Source: BRHc4a sp049323755
GTDB lineage: Bacteria; Bacillota; Desulfotomaculia; Desulfotomaculales; Desulfocucumaceae
Direction of reading: 5' to 3'
Length of the DNA: 64,000 nt
NCBI GenBank assembly: GCA_049323755.1
Contig: JBMOPE010000007.1
Span: 1 to 64,000 of the forward strand
A program made the position numbers and the translations under genes. Below, in pieces: positions 8,475 to 14,792 of this stretch (its first letter is position 1; each line of letters starts with the position of its first letter). The notes below the pieces were generated by a model. That model ran no database searches. It worked only from the letters and a program-made list of their open reading frames with translations, and was not told the origin of the DNA.

Positions 8475-8566
8475 ATGCACCGGTTCGGGCTTTACTTATA
8501 TGGCTATAAGGGGGTTCCAAGGGTGTCCCCCCTTGCATGGTGCGGGGTAAAGGGCCGAAACTCCGG
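8475..8566 (+). other. strongly folded leader before exonuclease III
   Basis: GTTCGGGCTTTAC near 8483 pairs with GTAAAGGGCCGAAAC near 8548, enclosing a second hairpin, AAGGGGG (8509-8515) with CCCCCCTT (8527-8534). There is no T-run. The structure ends just before the GGAGGTG ribosome binding site of the next gene. It may be an mRNA-stability or attenuation element, or a small repeat. Confidence 0.45.
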
Positions 8567-8574
8567 AGGTGAAA

Positions 8575-9348
8575 ATGTTTAAAATAGCCAGCTTCAACGC
8601 CAACTCAATAAGGTCAAGGCTGGGCATAGTGCTTGACTGGCTGGAAAGTGAGAGGCCTGACGCACTGTGCCTGCAGGAAACCAAGGTGGAGGATGAAAGG
8701 TTTCCGGCAGAGGACTTTAAAGAGGCAGGCTTCAACGTTGTTTTTAAAGGGCAGAAGTCTTACAACGGGGTTGCCATAGTCAGCACCCATCAAATAAACA
8801 GGCTTCCCACAGAGGACTTTCTCTCGCTGCCGGGGGAGGCCAGGATTATTACAGCGGAAATAAAAGGGATTAATATTGTAAACACCTATATCCCACAGGG
8901 GCAGTCACCCTCAAGTGAAAAGTTTGCCTATAAAATAGGGTGGATAAGGGGCATGAGGGATTTATTTGACCGCAATTTCAGGGTGGACATGCCCCTGATA
9001 TGGGCGGGGGACTTTAATGTGGCCCCGGAGCCAATTGACGTGCACGACCCTAAAAGGCTATACGGGCAGGTGGGCTTTCACCCTGATGAGCAGGAGGCCC
9101 TAATGTTCGTAAAGGACTGGGGATTTGAGGATATATTCCGCCTTCATGTTAAAGAGGGAGGGCACTATTCCTTCTGGGACTACAGGGTTCCCGGCCTTCT
9201 TAAGGCAAATAAGGGCTGGAGGGTTGACCACATATGGGCCACCCCGGTGCTGGCCGGGCTTTCCCTTAGGGCCTGGATAGACAGGGAGCCAAGGATGCGG
9301 GAAAAGCCCTCCGACCACACATTTATAGCGGCGGAATTTGACTTTTAA
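8575..9348 (+). CDS. xth: exodeoxyribonuclease III
   Basis: 257 aa. The ATG at 8575 lies after GGAGGTG; an in-frame GTG at 8569 overlaps that site and is less likely. This is a full-length exonuclease III/AP endonuclease of the DNase I fold: FNANSIRSR at the N-terminus, the metal Glu in LQETKVED, the catalytic region NTYIPQGQ, WAGDFNVAPEPIDV with the DxN pair, YSFWDYR, and the C-terminal WRVDHIW and EKPSDHTF, where the His is the catalytic base. It repairs abasic sites in the cytoplasm. It is probably monocistronic; the amt1 leader begins right after it. Confidence 0.93.
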   Translation: MFKIASFNANSIRSRLGIVLDWLESERPDALCLQETKVEDERFPAEDFKEAGFNVVFKGQKSYNGVAIVSTHQINRLPTEDFLSLPGEARIITAEIKGINIVNTYIPQGQSPSSEKFAYKIGWIRGMRDLFDRNFRVDMPLIWAGDFNVAPEPIDVHDPKRLYGQVGFHPDEQEALMFVKDWGFEDIFRLHVKEGGHYSFWDYRVPGLLKANKGWRVDHIWATPVLAGLSLRAWIDREPRMREKPSDHTFIAAEFDF

Positions 9349-9372
9349 GTTTTGTTGGCAAAAATTAACACA

Positions 9373-9401
9373 TTGACAGAACATAGCCGGTGTGCTATGG
9401 T
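9373..9401 (+). promoter_or_regulatory. sigma-A-type promoter at the head of the amt1-nif leader
   Basis: TTGACA at 9373-9378, a 17-base spacer, and TATGGT at 9396-9401. A start about 7 bases later would place the first antiterminator hairpin (9417) at the very 5' end of the transcript. Confidence 0.65.
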
Positions 9402-9416
9402 AAATAATCATAATAT

Positions 9417-9478
9417 GTTTCGATGAAGAGACGACATTGGCGAGGCAGCCTGCCGGACGATTAACCGGCGGGCTTTTT
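9417..9478 (+). promoter_or_regulatory. ANTAR-type antiterminator/terminator unit 1 of the amt1 leader
   Basis: Hairpin 1 is GTTTC (9417-9421), loop GATGAA, GAGAC (9428-9432). After a 6-base spacer, hairpin 2 is GGC, loop GAGGCA, GCC (9439-9450). The second hairpin shares bases with an intrinsic terminator (stem 9447-9456 with 9465-9474, then TTTTT), so the two folds exclude each other. Paired hexaloop hairpins with a conserved G at loop position 4 are the known binding site of ANTAR-domain antiterminators. Here loop position 1 is G rather than the usual A. Confidence 0.65.
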
Positions 9479-9501
9479 ATTTTAACAAAGAAAAAAGGGT
9501 A

Positions 9502-9530
9502 TTGACAAATCTATTTCCAGGGTATATACT
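9502..9530 (+). promoter_or_regulatory. second sigma-A-type promoter inside the amt1 leader
   Basis: TTGACA at 9502-9507 is exact, the spacer is 17 bases, and the -10 is TATACT at 9525-9530 (five of six). It lies between attenuator units 1 and 2, so transcripts starting here would skip the first terminator. Confidence 0.7.
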
Positions 9531-9552
9531 TTGATACATAAATAAATATATA

Positions 9553-9607
9553 AACCAGTGTTGGTTAATTTTGCGAAGGCGCTTTTTGAAAGATCAAAAA
9601 GCGTTTT
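9553..9607 (+). promoter_or_regulatory. ANTAR-type antiterminator/terminator unit 2 of the amt1 leader
   Basis: Hairpin 1 is AACC, loop AGTGTT, GGTT (9553-9566), with A at loop position 1 and G at position 4. After 6 bases comes GC, loop GAAGGC, GC (9573-9582), a weak two-pair stem. This overlaps a perfect 10-bp terminator stem (9580-9589 with 9594-9603, loop AAGA) followed by TTTT. Confidence 0.65.
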
Positions 9608-9615
9608 CCTGTTCA

Positions 9616-9690
9616 ATTCGTTGTAGAATAAAACGGGCGAGGGCGCTTTGGGAAAGGTTTAAGTCTTTCTCAGGCGCCCTTATCTTTTTA
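9616..9690 (+). promoter_or_regulatory. ANTAR-type antiterminator/terminator unit 3 of the amt1 leader
   Basis: Hairpin 1 is ATTC, loop GTTGTA, GAAT (9616-9629). Hairpin 2 is GGGC, loop GAGGGC, GCTT (9635-9648, with two G-U pairs). It shares AGGGCGC with a terminator whose outer stem is 9640-9646 with 9674-9680 and whose inner stem is GGGAAAG/CTTTCTC. A T-rich tail follows at 9681-9689. Confidence 0.6.
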
Positions 9691-9770
9691 ACCGGATATT
9701 AGTGTGTAAAGCGAGGGGGCTTGGTTTAAGGAGGGCGGTGCTGCCCTTCTCAGGCCCCTTTCGCCTTTTC
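9691..9770 (+). promoter_or_regulatory. ANTAR-type antiterminator/terminator unit 4 of the amt1 leader
   Basis: Hairpin 2 is clear: AAGC, loop GAGGGG, GCTT (9709-9722). It overlaps a terminator-like fold with an outer AGGGG/CCCCT stem (9714-9718 with 9755-9759) and an 8-bp inner stem (9729-9736 with 9743-9750). The expected first hairpin is weak, a two-pair stem around loop ACCGGA (9691-9696). This unit is more degenerate than the other three. Confidence 0.45.
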
Positions 9771-9789
9771 AGGATTAGGGATTAGGGAC

Positions 9790-9863
9790 TGGAATTGGGA
9801 ATTGGGAATTGGGAATTGGGAATTGGGAATTGGGAATTGGGAATTGGGAATTGGGAATTGGGC
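9790..9863 (+). repeat. tandem heptamer repeat (GGAATTG)n
   Basis: About ten uninterrupted copies of the heptamer GGAATTG lie between the last attenuator and the amt1 ribosome binding site. The repeat is open in the amt1 frame and makes the gene look 57 codons longer than it is. The same heptamer recurs in other intergenic gaps of this window. Copy number is likely to vary between strains by slippage. Confidence 0.9.
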
Positions 9864-9965
9864 TTCCAGAAAATGTTTATGGTTGGCTACACCGGAACAA
9901 AAACCAGGCGCCGGTTTTTGTTAAAGGTGATTGGTTTAATTAAATTAACAGGGGGGACTCACAAA

Positions 9966-11330
9966 ATGAAATCTTTAAGAAGATATTTATCCGTAATATT
10001 TACAATGGCCCTGCTGGCCGCTCCCAGCCTTGCCTGGGCAGGTGAAGAGGGGCCTGCGATAGACACAGGTGACACGACGTTCATACTTATCTGCACCGCC
10101 ATGGTAATGCTGATGGCTCCCGGACTGGCGCTGTTTTACGGCGGCATGGTCAGAAAGAAAAATGTACTCAGCACAATAATGCAGAGCTTTATAGCAATAT
10201 GCGTGGTATCGGTGGTGTGGGTGCTATGGGGCTACTCACTGGCCTTTGGCACGGACCATGGACACCTTGTGGGATCACTGGAATGGCTGGGTCTTAACGG
10301 CGTGGGGCAGGAGCCCAACGCAGACTATTCAGAAACAATACCGCACTTTTTATTCATGGCCTTCCAGCTAATGTTTGCAATAATAACCGCAGCTATTATA
10401 TCAGGTTCCGTAGCGGAAAGAATGCGCTTCCCGGCCTTTTTAGGATTCCTGGTTCTGTGGAGCACACTGGTATATTCCCCCCTGGCCCACTGGGTATGGG
10501 GAGTTGACGGCTGGCTGAGAAACCTGGGTGCCCTTGACTTTGCTGGAGGCACCGTGGTGCATATAAGCTCCGGTGTATCCGGCCTGGTGGCAGCCATAGT
10601 GCTGGGTAAGAGAAAAGGGTATGGAAGCGAGGCAATGATACCCCACCAGCTGCCCTTTACAGTATTGGGAGCAGGCCTATTATGGTTTGGCTGGTTCGGC
10701 TTCAACGGAGGCAGCGCGCTGGCGGCCAATGGCCTTGCAGCCAGCGCCTTCGTGGTAACCAATACATCAGCGGCCATGGCAGCACTGTCCTGGGTGCTGG
10801 CGGAGTGGGCGCACCACGGCAGGCCCACCCTGCTGGGAGCAGCCAGCGGCGCGGTGGCGGGCCTTGTGGCAATAACACCGGCGGCAGGATTTGTGACACC
10901 GATGTCGTCACTGGCCATAGGCCTGGTGGCCGGAGTGATTTGCTACCTGGCGGTCAGCGTGGTTAAAAGAAAGCTTGGCTATGATGACTCACTGGATGCC
11001 TTCGGAGTGCATGGCATAGGCGGTATATGGGGAGCCCTGGCCACCGGCATATTTGCCACCACGGCCGTAAACGATGCCGGAGCAGACGGGCTTTTATACG
11101 GAAACGCTGCCCAGATGGGCACCCAGGTCATAGGAGTGCTTGCCACTGTAGCCTTCGCCGGCATAGCTACCTTTATAATACTTAAGCTGATAAGTGTAGT
11201 TACAAGCCTCAGGGTCACCCCCGAGGAGGAGGACATTGGACTGGATATTACACTGCACGGCGAGGATGCTTACCCTGATATAACAAGCGGCTCTCTTGCA
11301 GGAAGATCTGCAGGCCCCGCTGTGATGTGA
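9966..11330 (+). CDS. amt: ammonium transporter Amt, copy 1
   Basis: 454 aa from the ATG at 9966 (preceded by GGGGGG), chosen because it gives a signal peptide ([20 protein letters not shown], cleavage after AWA). The upstream in-frame ATG lies in the heptamer repeat. This is a full-length Amt/MEP/Rh channel with about eleven membrane segments, the [12 protein letters not shown] signature, [20 protein letters not shown] with the first pore His, and [14 protein letters not shown] with the second. It conducts ammonium across the cytoplasmic membrane. It is the first gene before nifH and sits behind a four-unit attenuator leader. Its central 1.18 kb is almost identical in DNA to the second amt at 42973. 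Confidence 0.93.
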
Positions 11331-11352
11331 CGGCAATAAAAACTTCAAAAAG

Positions 11353-11429
11353 TCACTAAGATGTGAAAATGGGCATTGGCGCTCCGGTTTTAGTGGACCT
11401 CTCCCCCTAAAACTGGGGCGCCATTTTTT
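11353..11429 (+). promoter_or_regulatory. ANTAR-type antiterminator/terminator between amt1 and nifH
   Basis: Hairpin 1 is TCAC, loop TAAGAT, GTGA (11353-11366). After a 4-base spacer, hairpin 2 is GGGC, loop ATTGGC, GCTC (11371-11384), with A at position 1 and G at position 4. Hairpin 2 overlaps the left arm of a 17-bp terminator stem (11377-11393 with 11407-11423) followed by TTTTTT. Only about 20 bases separate the amt1 stop from hairpin 1 and no promoter is visible, so nif transcription probably arrives from amt1 and must pass this gate. Confidence 0.7.
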
Positions 11430-11474
11430 ATTACTAAAAGCAAACATATTTAGACAAATAAGGAGGTAAATACC

Positions 11475-12293
11475 ATGAGGCAGGTAGCTATTTATGGCAA
11501 GGGCGGTATCGGAAAATCCACTACAACACAGAACACCGTGGCCGCCCTGGCAGAGTCAGGGAAAAAAATTATGGTGGTGGGGTGCGACCCCAAGGCGGAT
11601 TCAACCAGGCTTTTGCTCCACGGCCTTAACCAGAAGACGGTTCTGGATACCCTGAGGGACGAGGGCGAGGATATTGATCTTGAGGATATCCTGCTGGGTG
11701 GATTCGGGGACACCAAATGCGTGGAGTCCGGGGGGCCGGAGCCCGGTGTGGGCTGCGCCGGCAGGGGGATCATTACCTCAATAAATCTTTTGGAGTCCCT
11801 GGGGGCCTATGAGGATGAACTGGATTACGTATTTTACGATGTTCTGGGTGACGTTGTCTGTGGTGGCTTCGCCATGCCAATCCGTGAGGGTAAGGCCAAG
11901 GAAATATACATTGTGGCCTCGGGAGAGCTGATGGCTCTATATGCGGCAAACAACATATGCAAGGGTATACAGAAGTTCGCCAATACCGGGGATGTGAGGC
12001 TGGGAGGAATTATATGCAACAGCCGCAAGGTGGATAACGAGTATGAGCTTATGAAGGCCTTTGCTGAGGAGCTGGGGTCCCAGCTAATCCACTTCCTGCC
12101 CAGGGACAATATTGTCCAGAGGGCGGAGATAAACAAGAAAACGGTTATTGACTATGATCCCCAGGACGGCCAGGCGGACGAATACAGGACGCTGGCCAGA
12201 AACATAGACGGCAACAAAATGTTTGTGGTTCCCAAACCCATGGTGCAGGAGCGTCTGGAAGAACTGATGATGGAGTTCGGGATATTAAATTAA
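11475..12293 (+). CDS. nifH: nitrogenase iron protein NifH
   Basis: 272 aa, start after TAAGGAGG. The P-loop GKGGIGKST is at residues 8-16. The two Cys ligands of the bridging 4Fe-4S cluster lie in GVGCAGRG and GDVVCGGFAMP, and the Arg ADP-ribosylated in some bacteria follows the first one. NifH is the ATP-driven reductase that passes electrons to the MoFe protein and also serves in cofactor maturation. It leads a same-strand operon with nifI1, nifI2 and nifDKENB, as in clostridia and methanogens. No draT/draG is present in the window, so post-translational control probably runs through NifI. Confidence 0.97.
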   Translation: MRQVAIYGKGGIGKSTTTQNTVAALAESGKKIMVVGCDPKADSTRLLLHGLNQKTVLDTLRDEGEDIDLEDILLGGFGDTKCVESGGPEPGVGCAGRGIITSINLLESLGAYEDELDYVFYDVLGDVVCGGFAMPIREGKAKEIYIVASGELMALYAANNICKGIQKFANTGDVRLGGIICNSRKVDNEYELMKAFAEELGSQLIHFLPRDNIVQRAEINKKTVIDYDPQDGQADEYRTLARNIDGNKMFVVPKPMVQERLEELMMEFGILN

Positions 12294-12311
12294 TAACAGG
12301 GAGTGAAAGGC

Positions 12312-12638
12312 ATGCTTATGATCAGAGCCATAGTGAGGCCGGAAAAAACAGGAGTAATACTTGCCGAGCTGAACAGCGCGGGCTTCCCGGCGGTGACCAA
12401 GATTGACGTTGTGGGCCGGGGAAAACAAAGAGGTGTTAAGGTTGGAGAAGTGGTATATGACGAGATTCCCAAGGAACTCCTTATGATGGTGGTTAGGGAT
12501 GAGGATAAGGAGGACGTCATAAGCGTTATTTCCAAGTATGCCAGGACAGGCGAAAAGGGCGCCTTTGGAGACGGCAAAATATTCGTTACACCGGTGGAAG
12601 AGGCCTATACGATAAGCAGCGGGTCCATGGGGCTCTAG
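12312..12638 (+). CDS. nifI1: PII-like nitrogenase regulator NifI1
   Basis: 108 aa from the ATG at 12312 (GGGAGTGA upstream). PII fold: MIRAIVRPEKTGVILAELNS at the start, GRGKQRGVKVGEVVYDEIPK as the T-loop region, LLMMVVRDEDKEDVISVISK, and the C-terminal GAFGDGKIFVTPVEEAYTI. It lacks the usual uridylylated Tyr context (YRG) of GlnB. With NifI2, in the same position as here, it forms a complex that inhibits dinitrogenase when ammonium is present and 2-oxoglutarate is low; this is established in Methanococcus and is inferred here. Confidence 0.92.
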   Translation: MLMIRAIVRPEKTGVILAELNSAGFPAVTKIDVVGRGKQRGVKVGEVVYDEIPKELLMMVVRDEDKEDVISVISKYARTGEKGAFGDGKIFVTPVEEAYTISSGSMGL

Positions 12639-12649
12639 GAGGGACATAT

Positions 12650-13030
12650 ATGAAGGAAGTAATAGCCATTATCCGCATGAATAAGGTTAATGAGACCAAA
12701 AAGGCCCTGGCTGACATGGGGATATGCGGAATGCACGCCATGAAGGTGATGGGCAGGGGAAAAATGAAGGTGGACTTTTCCATGCTGGATGAGGTTGGCC
12801 CGGGGGAAGAAATAGGGGGTATACTGGCAGACGGGCTGGCCACGGGGACCAGGCTGATTCCCAAGAGGCTCCTGACCATACTATGCCAGGACCAGGATGT
12901 TAAAAAGGTGGTTGACACCATAATAAAGGTCAACAGGCAGGGCAACAAGGGAGACGGAAAAATATTTGTGGCGCCTCTCATAGATGCTGCCAGGGTAAGA
13001 ACCGGCGACAGGGGAGAAGAGGCCATATAA
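12650..13030 (+). CDS. nifI2: PII-like nitrogenase regulator NifI2
   Basis: 126 aa, start after AGGAGGG, 11 bases after nifI1. PII fold with the longer NifI2-type T-loop: MKEVIAIIRMNKVNETKKAL, then CGMHAMKVMGRGKMKVDFSM, an acidic segment (EVGPGEEIG), GTRLIPKRLLTILCQDQDVK, and GNKGDGKIFVAPLIDAARVR. The C-terminus (RTGDRGEEAI) resembles that of GlnB. It should act together with NifI1 on NifDK. A 120-base palindromic repeat separates it from nifD. Confidence 0.92.
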   Translation: MKEVIAIIRMNKVNETKKALADMGICGMHAMKVMGRGKMKVDFSMLDEVGPGEEIGGILADGLATGTRLIPKRLLTILCQDQDVKKVVDTIIKVNRQGNKGDGKIFVAPLIDAARVRTGDRGEEAI

Positions 13031-13037
13031 TTATTAC

Positions 13038-13162
13038 CTAGACCGTTCAAAAAGCTTCAGGTGCAATGCGCGGCAAGGCGTTGAGCGGAGGCGTACTCAT
13101 TGTACGTTGGAGCGAAAAGGCTGCTGCCGCAACGCAGCAGATGGACTTTTTTAACGGTCTCA
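13038..13162. repeat. palindromic (REP/MITE-like) repeat between nifI2 and nifD
   Basis: AGACCGTTCAAAAAG at the left end (13040-13054) is mirrored by an inverted partner at about 13146-13161 (CTTTTTTAACGGTCT). Inside, GCGTAC/GTACGT forms the hairpin tip, so nearly the whole unit folds into one long imperfect stem. It has no T-run suited to termination in the nif direction and no coding potential. Similar palindromes ending in GTTCAAAAAG occur scattered in many genomes; this is from memory. Confidence 0.7.
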
Positions 13163-13180
13163 TAGGAAGGAGGCATTACC

Positions 13181-14788
13181 GTGGCAGTAAACGAGAAGAA
13201 CTTGGAGGTCATGCTTGACCAGTACCCGGCCAAGGTTAAAAGAAACCGTAAAAAACACATCATTATAAAGGGTTCTTCGGCTGCAGTACAGGAAATTGAA
13301 GCAAATACCAGGACCATTCCGGGTATAATGACAAACCGCGGCTGTGCCTTTGCAGGGTGCAAGGGCGTAGTACTGGGACCGATTAAAGATATGATTCATA
13401 TTGTTCATGGCCCCATAGGTTGCGCCTACTATAGCTGGCTCACCCGCAGAAATAAGGCCAGGTCTGATGATCCGGGGAAAAACTTTTTGACCTACTGTAT
13501 CTCAACAGACATGCAGGAAAGCGATATTGTTTTCGGTGGGGAGAAAAAGCTGGCCAGGGCCATAGACGAGGTTATGGAGATTTTCAAGCCCGAGGCCATT
13601 ACCATCTCGGCCACCTGCCCGGTGGGACTTATAGGTGACGACATACAGGCCGTGGCCAGGGAAGCCGGGAAAAAACACGGCATCAATATAATGGCCTTCA
13701 GCTGCGAGGGCTATAAGGGTGTCAGCCAGTCCGCCGGCCACCACATAGCCAATAACGGCCTTATGGAATGGGTCATCGGACAGAGTGAAACCGAGGAGCC
13801 CCCGGGAAAATACACAATAAATATGCTGGGTGAATACAACATAGGCGGCGACAGCTGGGAAGTGGAAAGGATACTGGAGGATATAGGCTATACTATGGGT
13901 GCGGTAATGACCGGGGACGGCTCCTATGAGGAGATTAAAAATGCCCATCTGGCCCAGCTTAACCTGGTACAGTGCCACCGGTCAATAAACTATATCGCCG
14001 AGATGCTGGAGAAAAAATACGGAACACCCTGGCTTAAGGTTAATTTCATAGGTATCCGCGCTACCATAGAGTCCCTTCGCAACATGGCCCTTTATTTCGG
14101 TGATGAAAAGCTGATGGCCAGAACCGAGGAGGTTATCACCAGGGAACTCTCCAGGATAGATCCGGTTATGGAACAATATAAAAAGATTTGCGCCGGAAAA
14201 ACCGCCTTCTGCTTCGTGGGTGGATCGCGGGGCCACCATTACCAGGGGCTCTACGAGGAGCTTGGCATTGAGACCGTTCTGGCGGGCTATGAATTCGCGC
14301 ACAGGGATGACTATGAGGGAAGAGATGTTATCCCGAGTATAAAGCCCGATGCCGACAGCAAAAATATACCGGACCTGCATGTGGTTCCCGATGAGAAGCG
14401 CTTCAAAATGAAGATCCCGCCAGAGAGGATGGCCGAACTTAAGGAAAAAATCCCCTTAAGCCATTACAGTGGGATGATTGCAGAAATGAAAGACGGAAGC
14501 ATTGTAGTGGATGACCTAAACCATTTTGAGACTGAGGAATTTGTGAGACTGTTAAAGCCCGATATATTCTCGTCCGGAATAAAGGACAAGTACGTAATTC
14601 AAAAGATGGGCATTCCCTCAAAGCAACTGCACAATTATGATTACAGCGGGCCCTACGCCGGGTTCAGAGGAGCGGTCAATTTCGCCCGGGACATTGCCAT
14701 GAGCTTTGCTTCCCCAACCTGGAATTTTATCGAACCGCCATGGAAGAACATACCGCTGCTGGAGGGCACTATTGGGGAAGGGGAGTAA
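13181..14788 (+). CDS. nifD: nitrogenase MoFe protein alpha chain NifD
   Basis: 535 aa, GTG start after AAGGAGG. P-cluster Cys ligands are visible in NRGCAFAGCKG, HGPIGCAYYSW and SATCPVGLIGDD. The FeMo-cofactor Cys lies in LVQCHRSINYI, and the cofactor His is the one in KQLHNYDYSGPYAGFRG. The segment from FAHRDDYEGRDVIPSIKPDA to VVDDLNHFETEEF is the roughly 50-residue insertion known from Clostridium pasteurianum NifD. VnfD/AnfD-type sequences around the His (HNGPYKGFEG) are absent, so this is a molybdenum enzyme. With NifK it forms the dinitrogenase tetramer. Confidence 0.96.
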   Translation: MAVNEKNLEVMLDQYPAKVKRNRKKHIIIKGSSAAVQEIEANTRTIPGIMTNRGCAFAGCKGVVLGPIKDMIHIVHGPIGCAYYSWLTRRNKARSDDPGKNFLTYCISTDMQESDIVFGGEKKLARAIDEVMEIFKPEAITISATCPVGLIGDDIQAVAREAGKKHGINIMAFSCEGYKGVSQSAGHHIANNGLMEWVIGQSETEEPPGKYTINMLGEYNIGGDSWEVERILEDIGYTMGAVMTGDGSYEEIKNAHLAQLNLVQCHRSINYIAEMLEKKYGTPWLKVNFIGIRATIESLRNMALYFGDEKLMARTEEVITRELSRIDPVMEQYKKICAGKTAFCFVGGSRGHHYQGLYEELGIETVLAGYEFAHRDDYEGRDVIPSIKPDADSKNIPDLHVVPDEKRFKMKIPPERMAELKEKIPLSHYSGMIAEMKDGSIVVDDLNHFETEEFVRLLKPDIFSSGIKDKYVIQKMGIPSKQLHNYDYSGPYAGFRGAVNFARDIAMSFASPTWNFIEPPWKNIPLLEGTIGEGE

Positions 14789-14792
14789 TAGC

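Noticed and set aside
9373..9770. Small-molecule riboswitch before amt1
   Set aside because: The repeated pair of hexaloop hairpins overlapping terminators fits protein-mediated (ANTAR) antitermination better than any ligand aptamer that I could recognise.
9781..9863. CRISPR-like array
   Set aside because: The repeat is a pure 7-base tandem without spacers.
9795..9965. 57-codon N-terminal extension of amt1
   Set aside because: It consists of heptamer repeat translation (GIGNWEL repeated). The signal peptide and the GGGGGG site support the start at 9966.
10325..10918. Long minus-strand open frame (197 codons) inside amt1, with an identical copy at 43332-43925 inside amt2
   Set aside because: It is antisense to a well-conserved Amt core, begins without a ribosome binding site, and its identity between copies simply reflects the identical DNA.
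12590..13050. Minus-strand frames opposite nifI2 and other nif genes
   Set aside because: They lack start signals, have no protein character, and lie opposite conserved genes in a GC-richer region.
13181..14788. Iron-only or vanadium nitrogenase, suggested by the AnfO-like gene
   Set aside because: The His-region sequence (HNYDYSGPYAGFRG), the C. pasteurianum-type insertion and nifEN/modABC context fit a MoFe enzyme, and no delta-subunit gene is present.
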